The position numbers and the translations under genes were made by a program. Positions 1-10,180 of a stretch of 45,459 nt of DNA are shown here, piece by piece. Each line of letters opens with the position of its first letter. The first letter of the stretch is position 1. Below the pieces are notes generated by a model. The model had not been told where the DNA came from, did no database searches, and worked only from the letters and a program-made list of their open reading frames with translations. Origin of the DNA: Stemphylium vesicarium (taxonomy: Eukaryota; Ascomycota; Dothideomycetes; Pleosporales; Pleosporaceae); NCBI GenBank assembly GCA_004380135.1, contig QXCR01000198.1, positions 1 through 45,459 of the forward strand, written 5' to 3'.

Positions 1-818
1 TATCAATTCCAGAAGGTAAAGGGTAGCAAGAAGGACGGAGAGGCAGTTGTTCTCTTTTGAGGGGGTTTCATTTGTATTGCTCGGTGGTGAGTACACAAGG
101 GAAGATGTGCTCTGCTCAAAAGCCCGTTCGGTCTCTCCTTGTCGAGATGCTCAATGCGGGTTTGGTTTGCACTGTTGTGGAGCCTAAATAGGCCCAAGGC
201 TATTTATGGCCGATATTAATAGGTTGCTTGGCTTACCCTCTGCTTATAAGACGGGCGTCGGGTCAGCTTGGATGCTTCGCCATGCTGCGCCCCGACTGGG
301 CCTGTTTACGTAAGCTAGAAGTCTGGAGTCTGGGTCACAGTGACTCCGTACTTACTACCTAGGTCAGACCCAATATAGATGCTGGCACCGTACTCTTTGC
401 CCTTGTCTGCCGAGCTTGGACGAGCCAGGTAAGACACGACACGGAGTCCTGCATACTGCATCAACGATATAAGACTTCATAGGCGCAGGCATACCTTCGG
501 CCGGTAGTGCACATAGACATCTTACGTGATGTTTGTTTCTTAGTCTTAAATTTGTTACCACTCCATTTGGCATCCTTATATTCGACGAATTGTCAACGAC
601 GGAGGGCTCAGCTCAGGAAGGCACGCATCTGCGTTGGGTAACAGTGAGAATTATAAACAAGTAAGGGGCTTTATATTCTTCATTTTCCTCCAAGTTCATC
701 CATTTCACGTACCTACGCGGTTCCTTCTTTCTAGTATACATGTTCCATTGATGCCCTACCCATCATGCGTCCTCGACGACTTTGCGCTTGCCTGCTCCTG
801 CCTCGCGTGGTTGTGATC
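1..818. other. No supported gene (window left edge)
   Basis: Only short open frames with no coding character are present. I see no tRNA boxes, no clear repeat and no recognisable protein. The stretch may contain the downstream region of the minus-strand gene that begins at 1679, or part of a gene outside the window. Confidence 0.5.
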
Positions 819-1679
819 TCATTCAATCATGAGAGGGCTGTCTCGAGAAACTCCGGCGCTCAGTAGATAGCCACGGTTGACGGCGCCGCGCGACGCACGG
901 TGCCTTCCAGCTTTCTGTGCCTGGAGTTGGGCCCGCAGCTTGTCGAGGCTGATCGCGTGAGGATCAGTGTCTTCGGCGAGCTCCAGAAGGATGGATGGGA
1001 AGAAGTAACCAAACTCCTTGACGACGGCCGAGTCAGGAAAGAACGTGCCGCCGCCAGGCCAGTTAGGCAAGGGTTTACCTTTGCGATCTCGACGAACCAC
1101 GCGGATGGACAAACTATTTGTGCTGGACAGGTTCCCTACGACCAGATACTCGGGAAACCATTTGGCGTACACGGGTGGTCGTATGACGGCGAGACCGATG
1201 GACGCGACAGAGCCAGTTGCGACTTTGCCCAGGTGCATGCAGTAGGCGAAGCTCGGTTGGTAGCGGAAATCGAGAAGGTTTCGTCCACCTCTGACTCTGT
1301 AGAAGTGCCGGAATCGCTGCTTCTCGTACATCGGGCGGGGGACATCTTCACCAAGTTCGCGGTCTTCCGTCAGATCCATGACGTGCCGGGCAGAGCGGGC
1401 ACCGCTGCCACGGACAACCACCGTGCTGTTCTGCTCGGGGCGGTCTTGTAGTGCAGCGTCCTCTTCGGGCTTGTCTGCGGGCTCTTCGTCGGAGTCTTCT
1501 ATGAGTACAGGCGACTCGCCCCGCCACGTTTCGCTCGAGTGGGCGGAGTCGCTGTTGACGGAGATGGGAGAGCTGGGGGCCTGCAAAGTTGAAGTTGGTA
1601 GTACACTCGATATACCTGTGTCAAGAGAACGTACCTGGTCGTGGGCAACGCCAGCCTGCTCGTCGGGGTCGCTGTTCAT
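819..1679 (-). CDS. Hypothetical protein, one likely 54-bp intron
   Basis: I do not recognise this gene. The frame is open for 286 codons, but a stop-free 54-bp segment at 1581-1634 has GTACGT and TTTGCAG borders and a CTACCAAC element. The mature protein is therefore more likely 268 residues, from exons 1679-1635 and 1580-819. The start is well placed (AAG before ATG). The N-terminal third is acidic and Ser/Glu/Asp-rich with a short SDEEP-like acidic run, suggesting disorder. The middle is basic and aromatic (residues near RFRHFYRVRGG) and probably folded. The C-terminus is Arg/Gln-rich. No signal peptide or membrane segment is visible. Composition suggests a soluble, possibly nuclear protein, but no function can be assigned. 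Confidence 0.65.
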   Translation of the reverse strand: MNSDPDEQAGVAHDQVRSLDTGISSVLPTSTLQAPSSPISVNSDSAHSSETWRGESPVLIEDSDEEPADKPEEDAALQDRPEQNSTVVVRGSGARSARHVMDLTEDRELGEDVPRPMYEKQRFRHFYRVRGGRNLLDFRYQPSFAYCMHLGKVATGSVASIGLAVIRPPVYAKWFPEYLVVGNLSSTNSLSIRVVRRDRKGKPLPNWPGGGTFFPDSAVVKEFGYFFPSILLELAEDTDPHAISLDKLRAQLQAQKAGRHRASRGAVNRGYLLSAGVSRDSPLMIE

Positions 1680-1786
1680 CTTGCTGGTGGGGGTGCGGTG
1701 ATGGGCGTTGTGTGTAAGAGTTGAGGATCAGACGTGAAGCTGGGAGCGTACACGGAGCCATCGCGAGCAGCGACAGCCTTGGCGGG

Positions 1787-1823
1787 GACTGGTGACTGGT
1801 GACTGGTGACTAGTGACTGGTGA
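1787..1823. repeat. Short tandem repeat, TGACTGG unit
   Basis: About five head-to-tail copies of the 7-base unit TGACTGG, one with a single change (TGACTAG), lie in the 5' leader or promoter of the gene starting at 1679. Confidence 0.8.
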
Positions 1824-1920
1824 ATGGCTGCTCGTGGAGAAACGCTGAAGTCCTCGCACGATTGACGAGCTGGCCAAGCGACTGCTGCCGCCGCGTACGT
1901 CGCACGTGCCGAACTAGACG

Positions 1921-2402
1921 TCAGGTTACTGCTGAGCACGCGGCCAACTTTCGCGATTTCAGGAGATGTGACAAATGTACAGCCGTCCTCCTCCCTTCCT
2001 TATCTGTGCCCGTCATCCTCACTGGCCCGTTCTCATCATCGGTCTCCTCTGCATCGGTCTCGTCCTCTGCATCAGGCTCGAGAACAGGCTTCTTCTGCAT
2101 ACGTTCTGCAGACACGAACGGCGTGCTAGAGTACTTGCGCCACAGCCAATCTAGGCTTGGAGGAAGGTATCGCCATGGGCCTTTGTTCTGTTGAAAGGCA
2201 TCTTAGCCTGTGGTTGTTAGTATGCGGGCAAGAAGAAGCCGGCTGTAGAACGTACGTCTTTGAGCTCCTTCACCTGATCCAGCAGCCTCTGTGCTTCGTC
2301 CTCAGACACGTAGTTGAGAAAGCGGATTGCGGCGCGGGAGATACGTAGAGGGTAACGCGAGGGGGAGGCGGGGTTGGAAGGCGCAATGGAGCTCGAGGGC
2401 AA
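1921..2402 (-). CDS. Hypothetical acidic protein, 5' end unresolved
   Basis: Two minus-strand exons join cleanly. The upstream exon ends at 2256, the intron 2188-2255 (68 bp) has GTACGT and TTCAACAG borders, and the downstream exon runs 2187-1921. The joined product contains KELKD-NKGPWRYLPPSL, a WLWRKY stretch, then an acidic EDETDAEETDDE run and a basic end. No in-frame ATG precedes the first exon before an upstream TGA, so either another small exon lies further up or the gene has lost its start. The coordinate 2402 marks the in-frame open region, not a proven start. I do not recognise the family. The frame pattern and intron support real coding, now or formerly. Confidence 0.45.
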
Positions 2403-2512
2403 ACCGAAGCAGAAAGCGGCCGACTGCGTCGCCCAAATGGCCAGGCTTTCTCAAGCTCCGGGCGAGGGGCAATGACGCAGTGTGAAGGCGCGCAGCCCGC
2501 AACAGCAGCGGC

Positions 2513-2608
2513 CTGGTGTGTGGATCGTGAGGAATGTGTGGGTCGTGAGAATTGTGAGGATGGTGAGAGTCGTGAGGATGGTGGCGGGGATCGTGAGGAT
2601 AGAAGCTG
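2513..2608. repeat. Degenerate GTGAGGATGGT minisatellite
   Basis: Imperfect tandem copies of a roughly 15-18-base unit built on GTCGTGAGGATGGTG. All are purine-rich on the plus strand. They lie upstream of the minus-strand gene ending at 1921 and may be part of its leader. Confidence 0.6.
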
Positions 2609-2941
2609 AGGTTGCTGAAGTGGGTGAGGTGGGTTGGACTGAGGCGGGGCTTGAAGCTTATTGTGGTACCGGTAAAGCTTGGCGGCGGGGCAGGCTGCAG
2701 CCAATCTACGGCACCGATGATGCAGGCGCCGCCAACAGCTCAAACTCACCAACTTTGCACTCCATCAAATAGTAATGAACAGGGAAAAGAAGTAGGAGCA
2801 TATAAGCAATGTACGATACAAGAAGAAGTGAAAGTTTCGAACTAGCGCGCGCGCAAACGCATAGGCGTTGTTGTTTTTCCGAAGTCACCCTGTTTCGACA
2901 CAATAGAATTGAACACCCGAAGCTTTTCCTCACGAACTCGC

Positions 2942-3726
2942 CTATGCAAGATCGCAGCCCCAGATACCGTCGAACCACGCGCAACTAATCTTGAAGTAGT
3001 TGTTGGAGGTGAGGAACTCGGCGTGGCTGGTTTGGCTCTCGTACGCCCAGCTTCGGACATGGTGGAGCAAACACCGTCGAGGCCGGGGAGAGTAGGGATC
3101 TCGCAGAACCATCCGCCAATAAAGACAGACAGGAAAGACTCCATGGTGTGCTTACCAGGAGTGAGAACTTGACCATAGGTGCCGGGGTTGAGCTTATGCG
3201 TCATGACACTAGCGCTCGCGGTTACACGGTTCATGTCAAGGATTGCGTGCAGGAAGAATTGAAGTATTGAACTGAGGTTGTATTGCAGATGCTATGGAAA
3301 GTTTATGTAGGTGAGTGACCGTCAACAAGGCTAGCCTAGATAGGCGTAGCTCGCTAAGGTGAGTAGTCGCGAGGAGGTGAAGAGCAGGAGCAGTAGAGAC
3401 CCCAAACCGTGACAGTTCAACACGTTTATCTCGAGCTCGGCGGAGCTCACAAGCTCCTTCAGGCCCAAATTCGCGCGTCACTCGGAGATGATGCCGATGT
3501 AGGTATCACCACCAGAAGGAGGAGCAACGGACGAAGATGGGGCGGCGGCAGTAGTGGTAGGAGCCTCGCTGGTTGGCGCAGGGGGTGCAACGTAGACGGT
3601 GTGAACAACGGTCTCAACGACTACGTAGAAACTCTTGACCTCCTTGTGCTAGTATTGACCGTAGGAAGGATGGGCGAGAGCAGAGCCAGCAAGAGCAGCA
3701 ACGGAGAGAGCGATAGCGGAACGCAT
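2942..3726 (-). pseudogene. SCP/CAP-like secreted protein pseudogene, LTR-interrupted
   Basis: The minus strand from 3726 encodes a clear signal peptide (MRSAIALSVAALAGSALA) followed by HPSYGQY and then a TAG. Reading on in the same frame gives a Thr/Ala/Pro-rich linker and GGDTYIGIISE, a TGA where Trp is expected, and RANLGLKELVS. A 181-bp solo LTR (3234-3414) then splits the gene. After it the frame resumes with the family core HKLNPGTYGQVLTPG, FIGGWFCEIPTLPGLDGVCSTM, loses one G, and finishes in another frame with TSHAEFLTSNN and the conserved end CAWFDGIWGCDLA plus stop. The layout matches a fungal secreted family annotated as SCP-domain (CAP/PR-1-like) proteins. Four independent lesions (TAG, TGA, LTR, -1 frameshift) mean it cannot make the normal product. 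The family call is from memory of its motifs. Confidence 0.85.
3234..3414 (-). mobile_element. Solo LTR, family A (TGTCACGG)
   Basis: This 181-bp element runs on the minus strand from TGTCACGG to CCTTGACA. It is flanked by an exact 5-bp direct repeat GTTCA (3229-3233 and 3415-3419). It shares its core with the copies at 21562-21753 and 30071-30254. There are no internal retrotransposon genes, so it is a solo LTR left by recombination. It sits inside the secreted-protein pseudogene. Confidence 0.92.
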
Positions 3727-5360
3727 CTTGATGGTTGTTGGTTTGACTTGGTGAGTGATAGAGTCTGCATTGAGTATGGACAGGTAGGTTTGACGGAACG
3801 CTTTCCTGGTTTGTAGATTGCTGAAAGAACGAGTTGATGCCGAAGGGCGGTAAAGAACGTGGTGTCAAAGATTAACTGTGTAGTAAGTGAATAAATGGAT
3901 GTCGAAACCGGGAAGTTGCAGACCTGGGGTAGGGAAGGTCTCGATAGACGAGGGAATAGACTACATTTATACGATTCTGCTGGCACGACTGCAGGCCCCC
4001 GTATCATAGGCCGGCTTGGGACACGAGCTGGATGCCAATGGCACGTAGAGAGGATGGGAGTGGCGGCACAGTAATAGACGTCCAGAAGAAGCCGATGAAC
4101 GATTTACAACTGAGGTGCACTGAGACCTGAACATCGTACAGAAGTTTGCATTATGGGCAGATCTGACAATGTTGTCTATGCTTCGTGTTAGTGATGGTAT
4201 CTGTTTTTGCCGTACAGTACAACTTGATGTAATCCCACCACAGAGAAGCGGTTCACACATGCGGCCTAAACATAGCCTAAACAGCAGTTCTAAGCAGCGC
4301 AGATACCCCGGCTACGTCTATACTGCACGAATAACGTTAGCTACACGAATGGCTGCGCGAAATTTTTGCTTGAGACTAGGTTCCCGCAATATCGCCAAGG
4401 CTAGGATGAGTTGAGATGATGCAGCCAAAAGAGGCCATTTAAGCCGCTGCTGTTTTGACTGTCTGGTCACCTATTATTGGTAGCTTAGTAAAGTGGCCGC
4501 GTTTGCATACCCAGGTACAGTGCTGACCGAAACCGGTTTCCGGTTTGCGCACGCCGTCTGTTCTCAGCGCACGGTTACACTTCGGGACGCCTACTACGGG
4601 TCTACTACACAGTAACGCTACGTAACTTAGGTTCTTTACTATATTTAATCTTTGTGATTGGTTTAAAGATCCAGGTTCTTATGTTAGTGCTAGAGATAGC
4701 CAATCGCAAAGTGGGTTGGATGTTGAAACCCACGGTCAGAACCACGAAGCCTTGCACAGCGCTAATGGATGGTAGCCGCCGTCAGCCTCTGATAGACCAC
4801 CGCCATCATCGACTTAGCCCACGGTCATCACATCCAAACGCCCGTAATGCACTTAAACAGCTCTTACCACTGCCTCGCTCCAAGCGAATGCACATGACAA
4901 GCCAATATTTCCTTGGTAAATAATCAGGATAGCGCAAGTGCCAAAGCGACACTATTGGCCCACGGTACTGTTTTCAAAATGTAAGAACTGTTTGCCAGTA
5001 CTAACATCAATAACCCCAACATGGTCGCAGCTTCTAGTATTCAGCTTACCAGCTTTGTCAAATGCGTCTTCTGTGTATTAAGAGAGAGAGATCGTAGCTG
5101 CCATCGCCATCAAGTAGGGAAAAACGAAAGTTTGCTTCGATGCTGACCGCCTGCGATCTCTGGATCATAGCCTTTCAGTGTGAGATCTGGCACCTAGACC
5201 TACACAACAGGCCCACTTGAAGTCTCTCCGTCACTTTCACTCCAGAAACTAGCTTCGTCTACTTTGAATCGATTGCTGCATCCCACATCCTATAATAGTA
5301 TTTTTCTTAGCCATTTTTCTTACAGCTGCTCGCTATTTCCCTTGTGCACTAGAGATATGC
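3727..5360. other. Intergenic, no supported gene
   Basis: About 1.6 kb between the secreted-protein pseudogene and the end of the CYP505 gene. Short frames only, none with coding character I trust. There may be old, mutated repeat sequence around 4.15-4.65 kb, but I see no paired ends or target duplications. Confidence 0.45.
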
Positions 5361-8300
5361 CTAAGCTTCAGTCCTAGATGTAGTCTTCCATACATGCCAT
5401 GCACTCTCGAGCTGGATGTCTCCAGGCTGCATCTTGGTGCTCTCGCCCTGTCCCTCCAGCACGGCTCGCTGTGCCCTTGCATCTCTTGTATCCCTTAAGA
5501 CATCGACCAGAATCTCCCTAATTCCTGCAGCAGCACACTCGGGCACACACACGGCAATACGAGCCCCCATCATTAGGAGCTTTATGACAGCGGTCCTGTC
5601 TTGCGAAATACGGTCTTGCACATGACTGCATCCTTGCGACTGGTCTGGCATGCGTGAGTACGCGTGATGGATAGCCACAGCGCCAAGTTGCTGCCAGCTT
5701 TGGAAAGAGTCAAAGTAGAGATGATCTGCACGTGAGCGGCACCCGTAGAAGAGCAGGACAGCCGGAAGGGTGCGGCCGGTGGCCAGTTGTGCTGCTCGTT
5801 CTTGTATGAAACCGCGGAAGGGTGCGATGCCTGTCTTTGTCAGTGAAGGCACAGCAAGAGTAATGCGAATTCTCATACCAGTTCCTGCAGCAACCAGAAT
5901 GAGCGGAACATCTTCGGCAGCTTCGGGCATGCGAAAGTTATCAGCACATTGTTTAACGCAAACGGATACCTCGTCACCAGCAGCTAGAGAAGACAGGTAT
6001 GTTGATGCCACTCCGGAAGCTTGCGGCTGAGCGTGTGTGGCCGACCCGTCTGTAGCACAGTATGTCACCGTAGCGCATAAAGTATTCCATAGAGGGGAGG
6101 ACGATATGCAATATTGTCGAACGTTCATCGGCGGCTGCATGGAAAGAAAGGCACCAGGCGAGATGTTGACGGCAGGAAATCGCTCCAACAGATCGAGCAA
6201 CGACAGGCGCTTGACAACAACCTCCTCTTTGTAATAAGCCTCACACGCAAGGCGGCTAAGCTCAGCGGTGGACGTCTCGTCGTCTGTCGCTTTTATCATG
6301 TCCAGTATGTTCTTCTGACTGGCCGTTTGTTGGAGCTCCACATACGCACGGAGAACTTCTGCCGCCCTCGTGGGCGTGTGGAGAGGAAGTGCTGTAGAAG
6401 TAGCGCTGGAGATTGTCAGGACACTATCCCCGGAGAGGCCTAACCGATCCAGCGCACGACGAACGACGTGTTTCGGGTTCTGTGGCAGGATAGCTAGATA
6501 ATCGCCTGTCCGATATGGCATGTTCTGCGGCAGCACGATCTCTAGATGCTTCTTGATCGAAGCTTCGTTGGAACACAATGTCTCGCTCGCGACGACACGA
6601 GCCCTGTAAAGATTGCGTCGCAACGCCGTTGTTTCAGAAACGCAAACCTCGACTTGTACGACAGATTCTGAGTCTTGGACCGTCGATACATTTGTATGAC
6701 GGTATCTTTGTTGCATTGCAGGCCAGAAGATGCTTTTTTGCCAGGCCGAAAATTCGGTCGCGGCCTTGCCATAGGCAATGTTCGTCGTACCCATGGGAAC
6801 CAGCCTCGTGCCACCGCGCTCCTCCAACACACCGTCTAGATACTTGGGTACTTTCAAAAAGGTCCGGACCCAGTCGTGGTGGCCGCACCCAAACACAGCG
6901 AAAACGACTCCAGTAAGCTCATTGCAGCGGAGTGTTTTGACCCAGGCCACAAACTCCAATGCGCTGCTAGCAGGCTGACCATTGTATGATGCCGCTATTA
7001 TCACAACGGGGTTCGTTCGCGACAGATTCTCTTTGGCAGTGTTCAATGTGCCTATCTTCCCAATGGCAAAACCATGATCTGCTGCATGACTAGCAAGCCG
7101 GCTGGCTAGCTGCTCGCACGTACTGTTGGAACCATGATACACGTCAACCGCAATGGCCGACGACTCATTCGCCCGGAGCTCCAAATTGCTCGATGTAGTC
7201 ACCGCGGTAGTTGCTGAGGACAAGGGCCGTGAGATTGTTGGCAGAGCCACATCCGGTCGCAGTCGAGCGCGCATATGGAAGCCTTCGGGCTTCATCGTTA
7301 TCGTCTGGTTGGTTCTCAGGCGATACAATGGGTCGCTCATAGACAGATCGAAGCTCTGGAGGAGCATCGCTGTGACAAGAAGCGCTTGCTGCCACGCAAA
7401 AAAGCGTCCAATGCAGCCTCGCATGCCATTGCCAAACGGCTTCCAACAGTTTGGGAACTGTCTGTTGCGTTTTTCGAACTCGCTATCAAGCATACGATCC
7501 GGCCGGAACTCGTCTGCGTCACTTCCATACACAAGGGGGTCTCTGTGGACTGATGCAAAGAGAGCGATGATCGGCGCCTTGGCCTTGACCCGGTACTTTC
7601 CACCCAGCATGGTATCCTCTTTAGCAGCGAGCGCAACTGCGGGAACAGTAGGCGACAGTCGCAGTGACTCGCGGAGTACAGCGTTGAGATAGGGAAGCCT
7701 GGCGAGATGCGAGGGCGTGATACTCTCTCTACCAATAGCATTGTCGACCTCTCGTTGTGCCCTTGCATACGTTGCGGGGTTGCTGAGAAGATAGTAGAAC
7801 GTGAAGGAGAGGAGGCCCGAGGTCGTCTCGTGACCAGCGAACAGAAAGGTGATCATATTGTTGACGATGCTATCAGCCTGTCCAAGTCAGCAACCATGCT
7901 GGAGATGCCGCTCATAGCGTGGCCTTACCGTCATTTTCTCGCTCGTGAGAGGATCAACTCCATGCAACATCGCGTTAAGCAGATCCTTCTTCTCATGTGG
8001 GTGCTTCTTCCTTTCTCTAATGACCCCATGTGCTGTCTCTCGCAGCCGCTCAATGTCACCCCAGTATGTGTGATTTTCGAAGATATAAAGCGGTTGCATT
8101 ACCGTGCTCCTTTTCGCACGATCCGCATTCGTTTGGAGGAAACCCTCTAGCGCATCTACAAATGGATGCATGGCTTCTTTGTAGTAAGAGTTGAAGCGAT
8201 AGTTCATAGTGCACAGCGCGATCACATCCAGTGTTAGTTTTGTGAAGTCGTGTGTCACGTGTATGTCGTGATCTGCCCCATGGCGTGCCCACTTCAGGAC

Positions 8301-8786
8301 GAGTTGTGTAGCTATGTCCTGCATCTCGCCGAACATGCTTTGGATCGCCATCGGGCCAAAGTGCGGAGCCAATATCCGGTGCGCGATACCCCAATTCTTC
8401 TCTTCAGGGGCAGATGCGGTACCTAGGCCGTCTTGCACGCCGTTACGGGCTTGCTTGAGGTTAGCAGCAATGACTTTGGCAAAACGTGCCTCATCGCACA
8501 CCTCATCCAACAAAGCCTGCGACCCAATAACAATTCTCTCCTCGTTGCCTAAGTGGAACTTCCAGATGGGCCCTTCAACGGTCAGTCGCTAGTATCTTTC
8601 TTATGTGACATGCTAAGCTTGGCAAAAAAAGAGAAAAGAAGATAAAAACTGACCATAGACATCTGTCAATTTGCACAACGAGTCGATTGTGTTCCGAGAG
8701 TCGATATCCCAGAAGTTGCCAAAGAAACGACGGCCCGGAGGCCCGGGGATGGGGATATCTAGCGTGTCGCTAGATTTGGTAGACAT
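5361..8786 (-). CDS. CYP505-type P450/NADPH-P450 reductase fusion
   Basis: This is a self-sufficient cytochrome P450 of the P450foxy/BM3 type. The family hydroxylates fatty acids or related chains near the omega end, using NADPH through fused FAD and FMN domains. Exons 8786-8654, 8572-7929, 7877-5879 and 5830-5361 join in frame (introns 81, 51 and 48 bp) to give 1081 residues, the usual family length. The start gives the proline-rich IPIPGPPG hinge. The P450 part has AGHETT (I-helix, about 273-278), ESLR (329-332) and heme loop FGNGMRGCIG with Cys about 414. The reductase part has an FMN loop HGSNSTCE (507-514), which lacks one residue of the usual GSNxGTCE; RQYC (846-849) instead of RQYS; AAGTGIAPFRGF; and VCVP where VCGS is common. 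The frame is intact, but reductase activity is open to question. It is divergent from the MFS gene at 10181. Confidence 0.93.
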
Positions 8787-10180
8787 CTTCAGCGTGTAAG
8801 AGTTTTGAAGTGCAATGCCGGAAATCTTGCGGGTATTTACATTGGATGGGAATCGTCTCTTATACATTGGCCCTGTCTGCTTGCACTTAATGGGTGTTGA
8901 GTCAACACACGCCCTATCCGCTCCCAGCGAGCGAACAACTACGACTGCAGTAAGCAACGACAGTACTTTACGTACTCCACACCACTGGGTATGCACGCAC
9001 AGGCAGAGCATCCTACACGGCCATCGATAGTCATCAAACCACTCGTGAACAACTGGCTCGTCGGTCAGCAGCTTGTCAGCCCTGCCGAGTCAGGCGCGTA
9101 GCTGTCCCGAGTGATGTGGGGCACGATTTGATAGACCACTCGTCCAAGTGGACCGGCACGAGTGTCTCAGGTCGTTCGTCGGCGCTGGTCTCGCTATCAG
9201 CACTGAACCACACGGGTACAGACCATGTGCCGCTGCGCCGCGTGTAGACCAGTCTTCGAAGCAGTATTACACGGTACAGTACGGTGCCGTGTTATGCCAC
9301 TGCATTCCCAACGTGGATCCATTATTGTAGATCCACTCGTGGACGTCAAAGAACGCAGCGCGTCCCACCTTGCTCTACTGTACCCAGTCGTCTACAGCCT
9401 CGACGCAAGGTCCTGTGCATGACTGCAGTGGCGATGGCTGATGGTTGGTGTTTTTACCTGTCTGACGCGGTTGGCCAACTCGATTGCGCGTGTAACTGGC
9501 TGATCTCTTGGTCGGTTTTCAGCTTGTATCTACTGATGCGGGTACTGCACTATCTGTACTGGAGTCGATAGCTGCCGAGACCTGATGAGATGATCCACGT
9601 CTCACACCAGGTAATGGTTGCTTCGGAGTGTATAATCAGCCTCCCCCCGTGGACACAGGACGCGGTCGTCACGCCTAAACCCTGCTGCTTCTTTGCTGCT
9701 TCGTTAAGTGTTCGGCCTCCTGTCAGTCAGGACACGTCCATCGTCGACTGCACGCGGTCCGCTCTCTTTATACGCACCTGGAGCTCGAACCGAAATCCTG
9801 CCCCTTCTCCTCTATCTCGCCTTCGCCTTCTTCTGCACTGCTTCTCTGCCTCCACTTCGCCTCCAGTAGACCGCCGTTGGCTCTTCTAATGGGAAATACG
9901 GCCCACTCAAGGCCCGTGCCATCCTCCAAAGAGCAGAGGCATGGGCGTGAGCGCGAGCAGAGCGGCGGGCATGACCGCCAGCACAACCACAAACATGGCT
10001 ACAAGCATGACTGCTGGCCTGGATGGCCCCTTGGTCACCAAGCTGATGATTACGAGCTGCGCCTATTTGTGAAAGAGCTGGAGAACAGCTTTGGGTGCGA
10101 CCGACGTACGTCCTCGCCCCTGCCGACCTGGTCTCACCTGCTAATGAAGGCGCGCAGCTGCAGGCGACGCGAGAGGCACC
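8787..10180. promoter_or_regulatory. Bidirectional promoter of CYP505 and MFS genes
   Basis: This is the 1.4-kb gap between two divergent start codons. It holds four copies of CACTCGT: CCACTCGTG at 9039-9047, CCACTCGT at 9136-9143, CACGAGTG (reverse) at 9157-9164 and CCACTCGTGG at 9333-9342. A TATA-like CTTTATAC lies at about 9767-9774. A long pyrimidine-rich leader (about 9795-9860), typical of fungal 5' UTRs, lies before the MFS start. No convincing gene lies inside. Shared control of the pair is an inference. Confidence 0.5.

Noticed and set aside
900..1451. 183-codon plus-strand frame opposite the first gene
   Set aside because: It is antisense to a better-supported minus-strand gene with intron and start context; a shadow frame.
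9148..9571. Overlapping plus-strand frames, one with a hydrophobic end
   Set aside because: They lie in the divergent promoter, overlap in several frames and have no motif or splice support.
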